This document shows positions 52,941 to 62,191 of a DNA stretch of 64,000 nucleotides, piece by piece. The notes beneath the pieces were generated by a model. That model was not told the DNA's origin and ran no database searches. It saw nothing but the letters and a program-made list of their open reading frames with translations. The stretch's first letter is position 1; every line of letters starts with the position of its first letter. Both the position numbers and the translations under genes were made by a program. Source of the stretch: Rhizohabitans arisaemae (GTDB taxonomy: Bacteria; Actinomycetota; Actinomycetes; Streptosporangiales; Streptosporangiaceae); the NCBI RefSeq assembly GCF_025996515.1, contig NZ_BLRH01000029.1, positions 496,001 through 560,000 on the forward strand, given 5' to 3'.

Positions 52941-53446
52941 GTTGCGCAGTGGTCATCAGGAGCCCTGGGGTACACCTCCGCTTCCATGGCCTCGATGGAG
53001 ATGGTCGTGACCGGGGTGTCCCAGTCGCCGTTGACATTGGTGACGACCATGTGTCTGCCGTCCCGGGTGCCCATCGCGTAGATCCAGGAGCCGTGGATCC
53101 TGCCGCCGTCGGCGGCATGTCGCGGCTAGCGGCTGCCGGCGAGGCGGTGGAGCAGGATGTCGCCGTGGCCGACGTGGGCGCGGAGCTTGACGCTGTCGGC
53201 GGTGTCCACCGTGGCGACCAGGGCGCCGGAATCGATCAGCTCCTCGGCGGAGCCGGCGGCCCGCTCGGCGCCGAGCTCCCGTGCGGCGGCCCGGGCCCGG
53301 TCGGGCCGGGAACCCGCCACCGCCACGAGCCTGGCGCCGGCCAGCCGGGCCGCTCGGGCGTGCACCGTACCCATGAAGCCGGTACCGACGACGCCCACCC
53401 GGATCGGCGGGTCGGTATCTGATGATTTCCGACCGATGTCCTCCAT
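52941..53446 (-). pseudogene. Gfo/Idh/MocA oxidoreductase fragment plus decayed downstream frame
   Basis: 53126-53446 encodes 106 residues. The N-terminal Rossmann start IRVGVVGTGFMGTVHARAARLAGARLVAV is typical of Gfo/Idh/MocA oxidoreductases, but the family is ~330-400 residues and the substrate domain is missing. After the TAG at 53126-53128 the same frame continues open as HAADGGRIHGSWIYAMGTRDGRHMVVTNVNGDWD, which looks protein-like but is not recognised. An in-frame nonsense change plus internal loss is the simplest reading. It is divergent from a ROK repressor, a usual partner of such sugar dehydrogenases. Confidence 0.6.
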
Positions 53447-53536
53447 ATTTTTGGATGTTAGGGATCACTTATGGCGATGGTCAAGCAAAAGTTCGCCGAT
53501 TGGTGTCATAATCGAGGGCAGAGAGAGGAGACGTGA

Positions 53537-54724
53537 TTGACTGAGCGCATGCGTGAGCCGAGCGGCCAGACGGTCGGCGCGGGTGCCCTGCTGACCATCC
53601 TCCGGCACGGCCAGGCGCGTACCCGGGCTGAGTTGGTGCAGTTGACAGGCCTGGCCCGATCCACCGTGTCGCAGCGACTGGACGCGCTGCTCGACCAGCG
53701 GTGGATCGTCCCGGCGGAGGAGGCGATCTCCTCCGGGGGGCGGCCCGCGATCGCGTTCGCCTTCAATAGGAACGCCCGGCTCGTCCTGGCCGCCGATCTC
53801 GGCGCCACGCACGCCCGGCTCGCCGTCACGGACCTGGCGTCCACCGTTCTTGTCGAGCGTGCGTTCGATCTGGCGATCGATCGCGGGCCGGAGGAGACCC
53901 TCGGCTGGCTCGTCGCCACCTTCCGGGAGATGCTGGCGGAGATCGGCCACTCGGTCGCCGAGGTGTGCGGGGTCGGTCTCGGCCTCCCCGGCCCCGTCGA
54001 GCACGCCTCCGGGCGCCCGGTCAACCCGCCGATCATGCCCGGTTGGGACGCCTTTCCGGTGCCCGACTGGCTCGGCGCCCGGCTCGGCGCCCCGGTCCTC
54101 GTCGACAACGACGTCAACATCATGGCCCTCGGCGAGCACTGGGCCGTCCGTCCCGAGACCGACCACCTCATCTTCGTCAAGGTCGGCACGGGGATCGGCT
54201 GCGGCATCATCACCGAACGGCACCTGCACCGGGGGGCGCAAGGCGCCGCGGGGGACATCGGGCACATCCGGGTCACCTCCGCCGACGACGTGGTCTGCCG
54301 GTGCGGCAACGTCGGCTGCCTGGAGGCCGTGGCCGGGGGCGCCGCGATGGCCGTACGGCTCCGCCAGGCCGGCGAGACGGCCGAGAACAGCAGGGACGTG
54401 GTCCGGCTCGTGCGGGCCGGCAACACCCAGGCGGTCCAGCTCATCAGGCAGGCGGGCCGGGAGATCGGCGACGTGCTGGCGTCGATCGTCAACTTCTTCA
54501 ACCCCGGTGTGATCGTCATCGGCGGGGACGTCGCCGAGGCCGGGGAGCACATCCTCGCCGGCGTCCGTGAGGTGATCTACAGCCGTTCGCTGCCGCTCGC
54601 CACCCAGCACCTGGGCATCCGGGCGAGCGTCCTCGGGGACCGGGCCGGGGTCGTCGGCGCGGCCGTCATGGTGATCGAGCACGTTCTCGCCCCCGAGGCG
54701 GTCGACCTCTCGGTGGCGGGCTGA
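53537..54724 (+). CDS. ROK-family transcriptional repressor
   Basis: A 395-residue protein. The N-terminal winged HTH (ARTRAELVQLTGLARSTVSQRLDALLDQRWI) is joined to a sugar-kinase-like ROK domain with LAADLGATHARLAV, VGLGLPGPVEH, DNDVNIMALGEHW and the zinc site CRCGNVGCLEAVAGG. It is a sugar-responsive repressor of the NagC/XylR type. TTG 53537 follows GAGGAG; ATG 53549 is also possible. The divergent Gfo/Idh fragment may be the remains of its target gene. Confidence 0.9.
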   Translation: MTERMREPSGQTVGAGALLTILRHGQARTRAELVQLTGLARSTVSQRLDALLDQRWIVPAEEAISSGGRPAIAFAFNRNARLVLAADLGATHARLAVTDLASTVLVERAFDLAIDRGPEETLGWLVATFREMLAEIGHSVAEVCGVGLGLPGPVEHASGRPVNPPIMPGWDAFPVPDWLGARLGAPVLVDNDVNIMALGEHWAVRPETDHLIFVKVGTGIGCGIITERHLHRGAQGAAGDIGHIRVTSADDVVCRCGNVGCLEAVAGGAAMAVRLRQAGETAENSRDVVRLVRAGNTQAVQLIRQAGREIGDVLASIVNFFNPGVIVIGGDVAEAGEHILAGVREVIYSRSLPLATQHLGIRASVLGDRAGVVGAAVMVIEHVLAPEAVDLSVAG

Positions 54725-54890
54725 AGTCCGAGCGTGGCTATCCCGGGGCCGCGCCGGGCGCTGTGATCAGATTGTCACCTGGGACAACGCCCTTCGTGGA
54801 ACAATCAAGGGCCGTTAAACGTCGAGTCAATTTAGGACTGCTGACTGCCGTTATATGGAATAGGCTGATCACAGAGCCTGTGGAGGAGCG

Positions 54891-55676
54891 ATGGAGAGCA
54901 AAAATCCGGTATTCAGCCGACGGGGTTCGGCGGGCAAGCAGGCCTGGTCGACACCGACCCCCGGGCAGCTTCAGGAGATGTACGACACGCCGTCGTACGC
55001 CCCGGTTGCCGCCGGGCGGACGATGACGATTGACGACGTCGTCATCCGCGGCTTCCTCACCCTGGGCACCCTCGTCGCGTCGGCCGCCGTAGCCTGGTGG
55101 CTCGACTTGGGCCTCGGCGTCGCCATCGGCGCGATGATCGTCGGTGTCATCCTCGGCCTGATCGTCTCGTTCAAGCAGAGCACCAACCCGGTGTTGATTC
55201 TGGGTTACGCACTGAGCTACGGCGTCGTCGTCGGTGTGGTCAGCAACATTTTCAACGATCTCTACAACGGCATCGTGATGCAGGCCGTGCTCGGCACCGC
55301 GTTCGCCTTCGCCGGCACGCTCGCCGCTTACACCCTCCGGGTCGTCCGGGTCACGCCCAAGTTCGTCCGCTTCGTGGTCGCCGCGAGCATCGCCGCACTC
55401 GGCCTGGTCCTTGTCAACCTCCTGGTCGGCCTCACCAACGAAGGTGTCGGGTTCGGCCTGCGCACCGACAGCTGGCTCGGCTGGGTCTTCAGCGCGGCCA
55501 TGATCCTGCTCGGCTGCTTCTTCCTCCTTCTCGACTTCGCGATGATCGAGGACGGTGTCCGCGAGGGGGCTCCCGAGAAGTTCGCCTGGCTCTGCGCCTT
55601 CGGCCTCACGGTGAGCCTGGTCTGGATCTACCTTGAGGTGCTCCGCCTGCTCAGCTACTTCAGCAGTAGCGACTAG
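54891..55676 (+). CDS. Bax inhibitor-1/YccA family membrane protein
   Basis: A 261-residue protein with a ~45-residue soluble N-terminus and seven hydrophobic segments, including GYALSYGVVVGVVSNIFNDLYNGIVMQAVLGTAFAF, the conserved core of the Bax1-I family, and LLLDFAMIEDGVREGAP with the acidic pair thought to sense Ca2+/H+. Its function in bacteria is uncertain; a pH-sensitive calcium leak is known for one homologue. ATG 54891 has GGAGGAG just upstream. Confidence 0.92.
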   Translation: MESKNPVFSRRGSAGKQAWSTPTPGQLQEMYDTPSYAPVAAGRTMTIDDVVIRGFLTLGTLVASAAVAWWLDLGLGVAIGAMIVGVILGLIVSFKQSTNPVLILGYALSYGVVVGVVSNIFNDLYNGIVMQAVLGTAFAFAGTLAAYTLRVVRVTPKFVRFVVAASIAALGLVLVNLLVGLTNEGVGFGLRTDSWLGWVFSAAMILLGCFFLLLDFAMIEDGVREGAPEKFAWLCAFGLTVSLVWIYLEVLRLLSYFSSSD

Positions 55677-55689
55677 TGAGATTCTTGCC

Positions 55690-55718
55690 AAAACCCTCCA
55701 CAAACGTGGGGGGTTTTT
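55690..55718 (+). terminator. intrinsic terminator with T-run
   Basis: 12-bp stem AAAACCCTCCAC / GTGGGGGGTTTT (one G-U pair), loop AAAC, then T. It begins 14 bases after the Bax-inhibitor gene stop. Confidence 0.85.
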
Positions 55719-55875
55719 GCATGAGTAGGGGGGACTACGGGTATCCATGGCGCAAGCCGTACATTGCGCTATGGGCCGTCCGCATCGCGTCACAGGGCTA
55801 GGCGTCAGGGTCTTGTCTTGTGCGAGGTCCTGATGCAGTCTCAAGCGCAAGAGGAGCTCACCCGTGGAGGTGCCC

Positions 55876-56109
55876 ATGTCCTTGAACCACTCACCGGAGA
55901 CGCATAGCAAGCTCATCGCTCGTGTTCCCACCATCACCGGACGCGAACTCCCAGAGTGGTTCCAAGCAATCGAGAACGGCCCTGCTTTTCTCCGCTGTGA
56001 GGAGAGAGCCAACTGGCTCGCGGACGAGCACGGGCTGACCCACGGCTACGCATCGGCGATCGTGCACGAGCACGTTCGGCGTCGCCGTATTCGCCTGAAC
56101 TCCCTGTAG
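55876..56109 (+). CDS. DUF4287-like small protein
   Basis: About 77 residues. The layout GRELPEWFQAIENGP ... ANWLADEHGLTHGYASAIVHEHVRR matches the DUF4287 family, in which a short helical domain ends with GLxHGxAxAxVH. Its function is unknown. ATG 55876 sits after GGAGGTG; GTG 55864 would add 4 residues. It stands alone between two terminator-separated units. Confidence 0.75.
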   Translation: MSLNHSPETHSKLIARVPTITGRELPEWFQAIENGPAFLRCEERANWLADEHGLTHGYASAIVHEHVRRRRIRLNSL

Positions 56110-56218
56110 CGGGGTTCATCGGACTTCGATCTCGGCGTTCGCGTGTGGCTGCGCGGACGCCGAGCCTTGTTCATCGGGTTGGATGGGTCGTGCAAGACTC
56201 GATGATGAGGAGTGGTCC

Positions 56219-56629
56219 ATGGATCTCGACCAGGCTCGGGAGTTCATCCGGAACAACCATCGTGCGGTGATGCTCACCTGGCACGCCGACGGGCGCCCGC
56301 AGATGTCGCCGGTGACGGTGGGTCTGGACGGGAAGGGCCGGATGGTGGTGAGCAGCCGGGAGACGGCGGTGAAGGTCCGCAACGTCCTGCGGGATCCCCG
56401 GGTGGCCGTCTGTGTGCAGAGCGACGCGTTCTTCGGTCCGTGGATCCAGATCGAGGGCACCGCTGAGATCGTGTACCTGCCGGAGGCGATGGAGATCCTG
56501 GTGGACTACTACCGGGACATCTCCGGCGAGCACCCGGACTGGGCGGACTACCGCAAGGTGATGGTGGAGGACCGGCGGGTCATCATGCGGATCGAGCTGA
56601 CCCGCGCCGGTCCGGACGTTCACGGCTGA
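56219..56629 (+). CDS. PPOX-class F420-/FMN-binding oxidoreductase-like protein
   Basis: A 136-residue protein. The split-barrel fold motifs AVMLTWHADGRPQMSPVTVGLDGKGRMVVSS and KVRNVLRDPRVAVCVQSD are typical of the pyridoxamine-phosphate-oxidase-like, F420-dependent family. ATG 56219 has GAGGAG 6 bases upstream. The substrate is unknown. Confidence 0.88.
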   Translation: MDLDQAREFIRNNHRAVMLTWHADGRPQMSPVTVGLDGKGRMVVSSRETAVKVRNVLRDPRVAVCVQSDAFFGPWIQIEGTAEIVYLPEAMEILVDYYRDISGEHPDWADYRKVMVEDRRVIMRIELTRAGPDVHG

Positions 56630-56669
56630 CCGGGACCGGGTGCCCGGACGTCCGGGCACCCGGTTCGGA

Positions 56670-57890
56670 TCAGCTCAGCCGCTCCAGGATCATCGCCATG
56701 CCCTGGCCGCCGCCCACGCACATGGTCTCCAGGCCGATCGCCTTGTCGTGGAAGTTCAGGCTGTTGATCAGGGTTCCGGTGATCCTCGCACCCGTCATGC
56801 CGAACGGGTGTCCCACCGCGATGGCGCCGCCGTTGACGTTGAGCCGGTCGAGGTCGATTCCGAGGTCCCGGTAGGAGGGGATGACCTGCGCCGCGAACGC
56901 CTCGTTGATCTCCACCAGGTCCACGTCGTCGATCGACATCCCGGCTCGGGCCAGCGCCTGCCGGGACGCCTCGACCGGCCCGAGGCCCATGATCTCGGGG
57001 GAGAGGGCGGAGACACCGGTCGCGACGACGCGGGCGAGCGGGGTGATGCCCAGCTCGGCCGCCTTGACGTCGCTCATGACGATCACGGCGGCGGCGCCGT
57101 CGTTGAGCGGGCAGCAGTTGCCCGCGGTCACCGTGCCGTCGGGGCGGAAGACCGGCCCCAGCCGGGCGACGGCCTCGTAGGTGGTGCCGGCGCGCGGCCC
57201 GTCGTCGGCGGAGACCACCGCCCCCCAGGGGAGCGTCACCGGGGTGATCTCGCGCTCCCAGAAGCCGGCGGCGATGGCCTTCTCCGCGAGGTTCTGCGAA
57301 CGTACCCCGAACTCGTCCTGGTCCCGGCGGGTCACGCCCTTGACGGAGGCGAGGTTCTCCGCGGTCTGCCCCATGGCGATGTAGACGTCGGGGATCAGGT
57401 TGTCCGCACGCGGGTCGTGCCACACCCCGGCTCCGCCTTCCGCGCTCTTGGCGGTACGGGCGGTCGCCTCGGTGAAGAGCGGGTTCTGGGTGCCGGGCCA
57501 GGAGTCGGAGCTTCCGGTGGCGAACCGGGAGACGCATTCGACCCCGGCGGACACGAAGACGTCCCCCTCGCCGGCCTTGATCGCGTGGAACGCCATCCGG
57601 GTGGTCTGGAGGGAGGACGCGCAGTACCGGGTGACGGTCGCGCCGGGGACCCCGTCGAGCCCGAGCATGACCGCCACCACCCGGGCGAGGTTGAACCCCT
57701 GCTCGCCGCCCGGCAGGCCGCATCCGAGCAGGAGGTCTTCGATGTCGGCCGGGTTGAGCTGCGGAACCTTGTCCAGGGCGGCGCGGATGATCTGGACGGT
57801 GAGGTCGTCGGCGCGGATGTCCTTGAGGGATCCTTTGACCGCGCGTCCGATCGGTGACCGCGCGGTCGCGACGATGACTGCTTCGGGCAT
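56670..57890 (-). CDS. thiolase (acetyl-CoA acetyltransferase)
   Basis: A 406-residue protein. The active-site Cys lies in VTRYCASSLQTTRMAF, the second pair of residues in NVNGGAIAVGHPFGMTGAR (His) and in ETMCVGGGQGMAM (Cys). The N-terminal EAVIVATARSPIGRA is typical. It condenses or cleaves acyl-CoA in beta-oxidation or ketone metabolism. ATG 57890 has GGAGAG 5 bases upstream; the longer frame to 58238 is non-coding. Confidence 0.94.
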   Translation of the reverse strand: MPEAVIVATARSPIGRAVKGSLKDIRADDLTVQIIRAALDKVPQLNPADIEDLLLGCGLPGGEQGFNLARVVAVMLGLDGVPGATVTRYCASSLQTTRMAFHAIKAGEGDVFVSAGVECVSRFATGSSDSWPGTQNPLFTEATARTAKSAEGGAGVWHDPRADNLIPDVYIAMGQTAENLASVKGVTRRDQDEFGVRSQNLAEKAIAAGFWEREITPVTLPWGAVVSADDGPRAGTTYEAVARLGPVFRPDGTVTAGNCCPLNDGAAAVIVMSDVKAAELGITPLARVVATGVSALSPEIMGLGPVEASRQALARAGMSIDDVDLVEINEAFAAQVIPSYRDLGIDLDRLNVNGGAIAVGHPFGMTGARITGTLINSLNFHDKAIGLETMCVGGGQGMAMILERLS

Positions 57891-58191
57891 GTGGCTCTCC
57901 GTTCTCCCCGGTGCGGCGGGATCGGCCGGGGTTTGAGCGCTGGCTCCTGCTAGCACGTTACCCGCCGGTATCTCGCACGCGGCACGGGGGATACCGTTTG
58001 ACCGATCGCTTGTGCAAGCACCGTCCCGGATCGGTGCGACCAACCGATCCGCCCGGTCGCACCGACCGCGGTGAGCCGGGTACGGGCTTTCGCCGGCCTC
58101 GCCCGTACCCGATGGCGACGTCAGGCCGGCTTGCGCCCGGTCCGACCCCGCCCCTTGACCGTCGGAACCTCCGGTACGGGCCGGCGCCGGG
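57891..58191. other. intergenic region upstream of the thiolase, with a hairpin
   Basis: 301 bases between the thiolase start and the propeller lipoprotein stop. Apart from the hairpin at 58078-58110, no gene or clear promoter could be supported. Confidence 0.45.
58078..58110 (-). terminator. probable terminator of the propeller lipoprotein gene
   Basis: Perfect 10-bp inverted repeat GGGTACGGGC / GCCCGTACCC with a 13-base loop, about 80 bases past that gene's stop. Confidence 0.55.
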
Positions 58192-59544
58192 TCACCCGTA
58201 CATGCCGGGGGAGGGGGCGGAGGCGTCCTTGATCGCATGGAGGCCGCCCTTCTCGTCCCGCCAGAGCCGCCACTCGCCGTCGCTGCCGGTGAACCACGCG
58301 GGCGGCGCGCCCCCGCCGGCGGTGCGCTTGCCGGTGGCGAGGTCGTACTCGCACAGGGCCGCGGGCGGATAGAAGCCGGGGCTCGCCCCGACGATCTGGA
58401 GCGGCTTGGGGTCGGTCACGCAGAACGACCAGCCCCGCTGATCCTTGACCGGGGCCGCCTGGCCGGAGGCGAGGTCGTAGGTGTTCCCGGCCGCGCCGTG
58501 CCGGAGGAACCCGAGCCGGTCCAGGTTGTGCGGGAACGCGAGCCACCAGCCGGTCTCGGCGGGGACCTGCTGGGCGGTGATCTGGCCGAGGACCCGGCCG
58601 GACCGGGCGTCGAGCCGGGCGAATCCGCCGTACTGTCCCTGCCGGTCGACGGGGCGCACGATCGGGGCGACGGCCGGGCTCCCGCTCGGGTAGACCCGGA
58701 CCACCGCGGGCCGCATCCAGTTGATCCCGCCGTCGGCGAGCCGGGCGGAGAAGAGGCCGAAGGTGGAGACCCTCCTGGTCCGGGGGTTGGTGTACGGGGC
58801 GATGTAGCCGATGAGGTCGTCCCCCACCGCGCCGAAGGCCCAGCCTCCGGCGAGGTTGACCCCCGCCCCGACGGCCTGCTCCACCGGCAGCCGCCAGATC
58901 GTCTTGCCGTCGGTGAGCCGGTGCGCCGCCAGGACCGGGTGCTTGGCGAGGCGGAACACCACGACCCGGGTGGGGTCCGCCCACTGGACCTCGGCGATTC
59001 CGGGGAGCCGCCACAGGGCCTTTCCGGTCAGCGGGTCGAGGGCGACGAACCGGGCCGCGGACAGGGCGGTGTGCTCGGAGAGGCACAGCAGGGCGCCGCA
59101 GCGCTGCGGGCCGAAGGTGGAGTGCACCGGGCGGCTCCACAGCCGGCGTCCGGTCCTCGCCTCGCGCGTGATCAGCATCGCCCGCCATTTGCCCTGTTTG
59201 ATCGGCTCCACGGCGGAGACGATCGTCTGGCCCTTGCTCTCAAGGACGGCGGGCGCCTGCACACCCATCCCGGGGAGCCGGCCGGCCATGCCCGCGGGGG
59301 CGGTCCACAGCCGCTTTCCGGTGGCGGTCTCCAGCGCCACCGTCTCCAGGGCGCCGTCGGGGCGCATCGAGGTGGCCGCGGTGACCCCGCCTGCGCCGTA
59401 CGTCTTGCTGACCAGGTTGACTTCGCTGTTCTGCCAGGTGGGAACGGGTTTGGTCGTCACAGCGCCCGCCGAGCAGCCGGTGACGGCGAGCGCGGTGAGG
59501 GCGAGGACGGTTGCACGAGGCCGGATCACGATGATTCGCCACAT
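58192..59544 (-). CDS. PQQ-like beta-propeller lipoprotein
   Basis: A 450-residue protein. The N-terminal signal has a good lipobox (ALAVTGC). The rest contains repeated propeller blades with motifs of the form ALETATGKRLWTAP, TREARTGRRLWSRP, ALDPLTGKALWRLP, HRLTDGKTIWRLP and DARSGRVLGQIT. Such proteins are surface-anchored scaffolds; no catalytic residues are apparent. The start ATG 59544 is ~100 bases from the SGNH gene stop on the same strand. Confidence 0.85.
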   Translation of the reverse strand: MWRIIVIRPRATVLALTALAVTGCSAGAVTTKPVPTWQNSEVNLVSKTYGAGGVTAATSMRPDGALETVALETATGKRLWTAPAGMAGRLPGMGVQAPAVLESKGQTIVSAVEPIKQGKWRAMLITREARTGRRLWSRPVHSTFGPQRCGALLCLSEHTALSAARFVALDPLTGKALWRLPGIAEVQWADPTRVVVFRLAKHPVLAAHRLTDGKTIWRLPVEQAVGAGVNLAGGWAFGAVGDDLIGYIAPYTNPRTRRVSTFGLFSARLADGGINWMRPAVVRVYPSGSPAVAPIVRPVDRQGQYGGFARLDARSGRVLGQITAQQVPAETGWWLAFPHNLDRLGFLRHGAAGNTYDLASGQAAPVKDQRGWSFCVTDPKPLQIVGASPGFYPPAALCEYDLATGKRTAGGGAPPAWFTGSDGEWRLWRDEKGGLHAIKDASAPSPGMYG

Positions 59545-59643
59545 CCTTATGAGGGTCCGGGGGGAGCGCCCGGCCTGGCCGGTCGCGGTTCGCTGCTCTC
59601 CGTGGCGATTCGGGCGCGAAGGGTGGTCGGATCCGGGCGTGCG

Positions 59644-60675
59644 TCACGCCCCGCGCGGCATGACCTCCGGGTCGTCCTGGTCGACCGGACCCTCGGCGCC
59701 TCGCCCGCGGCGCAACAGCATGGCCCACCTGCCTCGCGGGCCGATCGCTCGGCCGCCGAGGCGGGTGGCGGCCACCTCCGAGCCGGGTTCCTTCGCGGCC
59801 TCGCTCGCCGCGAGGTACAGCGGAAGTACACCTTCGCCGCGTTCCGGGTCCGGCTGGGTGTCAGACTCCGGCCATAGCCCGAGTGCGGCGCATACAGACG
59901 GTAGCACCACGTAAGCGGCCTGTAGGTAGCCTCGGGCAGATGGGTGGAATCGATCGGGTCCGAACATTTCGCGGGGGTACGTCCGGAATTCTGGGCCCAG
60001 CAGGTCGGCGAAGGCGACCGTACGGCCGCCGGCCTCCACCACCGCCATGGTCTGCGCGGCGGCGAGCGCCCTGCTCCACCGCCGGGTGAGCCAGCGGAGC
60101 GGCTGGGCGATCGGCTCGACCGTGCTGAGATCGGGACAGGTGCCCACCACGACCTCGACGCCGCCGTCGCGCAGGCGCCGTACGGCCTGACGGAGCCCGG
60201 ACACCGCCAGAGGCGTTTTCTGCTGGGTCGTCACGTCGTTCGCCCCGATGAAGATGACGGCGATCTCCGGCCGGGCCCGCAACGCCAGGTCGACCTGCTC
60301 CGCGAGGTCGGCGGAGACCGACCCGGATTTGGCGACGTTCGTCAGGTGGACCGGGCGTTCCGCCACCGCGGCGAGGCCGTGCGCGATCCGCACCGCCGGG
60401 GTGTTGGACGCGTCGATCATGCCGAGTCCCACCGCGAGGGAGTCCCCGAGCATCGCCAGCCGGATCGGCTCGGCGTTCCCGGGGGTGCTGTAGACGGTGC
60501 CGTAGACTCCATCCGCATAGGGTCCGTCGAGACCGTGGGGGCTGCCGACCGTCTTGCGGGCCAGGACCGCCTCGGCGAGAAGGAGACCGTAGGTGGCCAG
60601 ACCGAGCAGGGTGAGTCCGCCCCCGCCGTAGGCCGCCGCGGTGGCGATCCGCCTGAATGGTCCTGTCCCTGTCAC
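59644..60675 (-). CDS. SGNH/GDSL-family hydrolase, membrane-anchored
   Basis: A 343-residue protein with an N-terminal membrane helix (YGGGGLTLLGLATYGLLLAEAVL). The SGNH blocks are AMLGDSLAVG (Ser), a Gly block in VAKSGSVS, GANDVT (Asn) and DRFHPSARGY (Asp/His). It is an extracytoplasmic esterase or lipase of unknown substrate. A ~70-residue disordered, basic tail follows. The start is GTG 60675. Confidence 0.9.
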   Translation of the reverse strand: MTGTGPFRRIATAAAYGGGGLTLLGLATYGLLLAEAVLARKTVGSPHGLDGPYADGVYGTVYSTPGNAEPIRLAMLGDSLAVGLGMIDASNTPAVRIAHGLAAVAERPVHLTNVAKSGSVSADLAEQVDLALRARPEIAVIFIGANDVTTQQKTPLAVSGLRQAVRRLRDGGVEVVVGTCPDLSTVEPIAQPLRWLTRRWSRALAAAQTMAVVEAGGRTVAFADLLGPEFRTYPREMFGPDRFHPSARGYLQAAYVVLPSVCAALGLWPESDTQPDPERGEGVLPLYLAASEAAKEPGSEVAATRLGGRAIGPRGRWAMLLRRGRGAEGPVDQDDPEVMPRGA

Positions 60676-60810
60676 CTCGCGACTCGCCCCCGTAGCGTCT
60701 CCGATAGGGATACGTTGAGTGATGGAAGTAACCGAGTTCTACCCATCCATAAGGGCTCGGTTAGGGGCTAAGGCTGACAAAGCTCTAGCAAAAATAAGGC
60801 GGTTGTTTCA

Positions 60811-62190
60811 GTGCGCGTATATGACTCGTTGATCGAGCTGATGGGCGACACCCCGCTGGTCCGGCTCCGCAGAGTAACCGCGGGGCTCTCCCCGCAGGTG
60901 CTCGCCAAAGTGGAGTATTTCAACCCAGGTGGCTCGGTGAAGGACCGCATCGCCCTGCGCATGATCGATGCGGCGGAGCGCTCCGGCGAACTCCGGCCCG
61001 GTGGGACGATCGTGGAGCCGACCTCCGGAAACACCGGGGTCGGGCTCGCCATCGTGGCGCAGGAACGCGGCTACCACTGCGTCTTCGTCGTGCCCGACAA
61101 GGTGGCGGCGGACAAGGTCTCGGTGTTGCGGGCCTACGGCGCCGATGTGGTGGTCTGCCCGACGGCGGTCTCGCCCGACCACCCCGACTCCTACTACAGC
61201 GTCTCCGACCGGCTCGCCCGGGAGATCGACGGAGCCTGGAAGCCCGACCAGTACTCCAACCCGGAGAACCCCGCCTCGCACTACCACTCGACCGGCCCGG
61301 AGATCTGGGAGCAGACCGAGGGACGGATCACCCACTTCGTCGCGGGCATCGGCACCGGGGGCACGATCAGCGGCACCGGCCGCTACCTCAAGGAGGTCAG
61401 CGGGGGCCGGGTCCAGATCATCGGCGCCGACCCGGTGGGCTCGGTCTACTCCGGGGGCACCGGCCGGCCGTACCTGGTGGAGGGGGTTGGCGAGGACATC
61501 TGGCCCGCCACCTACGACACCACGGTCTGCGACCGGATCGTCGCCGTCGCCGACAAGGACTCCTTCGGCATGACCCGCAGGCTCGCGCGGGAGGAGGCCC
61601 TGCTCGTCGGCGGCTCCTGCGGGATGGCGGTGGTGGCGGCGCTGGAGGTCGCGGCCACGGCCGGCCCCGAGGACGTGGTCGTGGTGCTGCTGCCCGACGG
61701 CGGGCGCGGCTACCTTTCGAAGATCTTCAACGACGAGTGGATGTCCGACTACGGCTTCCTCACCGCCTCCTCGGAGGAGGGGCACGTGGGCGACGTGCTG
61801 GCCCGCAAGGGCGCGACCCTGCCGGAGTTCGTGCACGCCCACCCGTACGAGAGCGTGAGCCAGGCGGTCGCCATCATGCGCGAGTACAACGTCTCCCAGC
61901 TCCCGGTGATGAAGGAGGAGCCGCCGGTCATGGCGGCCGAGGTGATCGGATCCATCGTCGAGCGCGACCTGCTTGAGCTGCTCTACCGGGGCAAGGTGTC
62001 GCCGGACGAGCCGCTTGAGGGACATATGTCCGCACCGCTGCCCATGATCGGTTCCGGTGAGCCGGTGAGCCGGGCGGTGGAGGCGCTGGAGAAGGCCGAC
62101 GCCGCCGTCGTCCTCTTCGACGGGAAGCCGGCGGGCGTGATCACCCGGCAGGACCTCATCGCCTTCCTGGCGGCGCCGTCCCGCGCCTGA
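60811..62190 (+). CDS. cbs: cystathionine beta-synthase
   Basis: A 459-residue protein. The PLP lysine is in NPGGSVKDRIALRMI, the substrate loop in EPTSGNTGVGLAIV, and the PLP-phosphate glycine loop in GIGTGGTISGTGRYL. The C-terminal ~130 residues form two CBS domains (YESVSQAVAIMREYNVSQLPVM, GEPVSRAVEALEKADAAVVLFDGKPAGVITRQDLI). These C-terminal domains separate it from plain cysteine synthases. It condenses serine and homocysteine in transsulfuration. Start GTG 60811. Confidence 0.93.
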   Translation: MRVYDSLIELMGDTPLVRLRRVTAGLSPQVLAKVEYFNPGGSVKDRIALRMIDAAERSGELRPGGTIVEPTSGNTGVGLAIVAQERGYHCVFVVPDKVAADKVSVLRAYGADVVVCPTAVSPDHPDSYYSVSDRLAREIDGAWKPDQYSNPENPASHYHSTGPEIWEQTEGRITHFVAGIGTGGTISGTGRYLKEVSGGRVQIIGADPVGSVYSGGTGRPYLVEGVGEDIWPATYDTTVCDRIVAVADKDSFGMTRRLAREEALLVGGSCGMAVVAALEVAATAGPEDVVVVLLPDGGRGYLSKIFNDEWMSDYGFLTASSEEGHVGDVLARKGATLPEFVHAHPYESVSQAVAIMREYNVSQLPVMKEEPPVMAAEVIGSIVERDLLELLYRGKVSPDEPLEGHMSAPLPMIGSGEPVSRAVEALEKADAAVVLFDGKPAGVITRQDLIAFLAAPSRA

Positions 62191-62191
62191 G

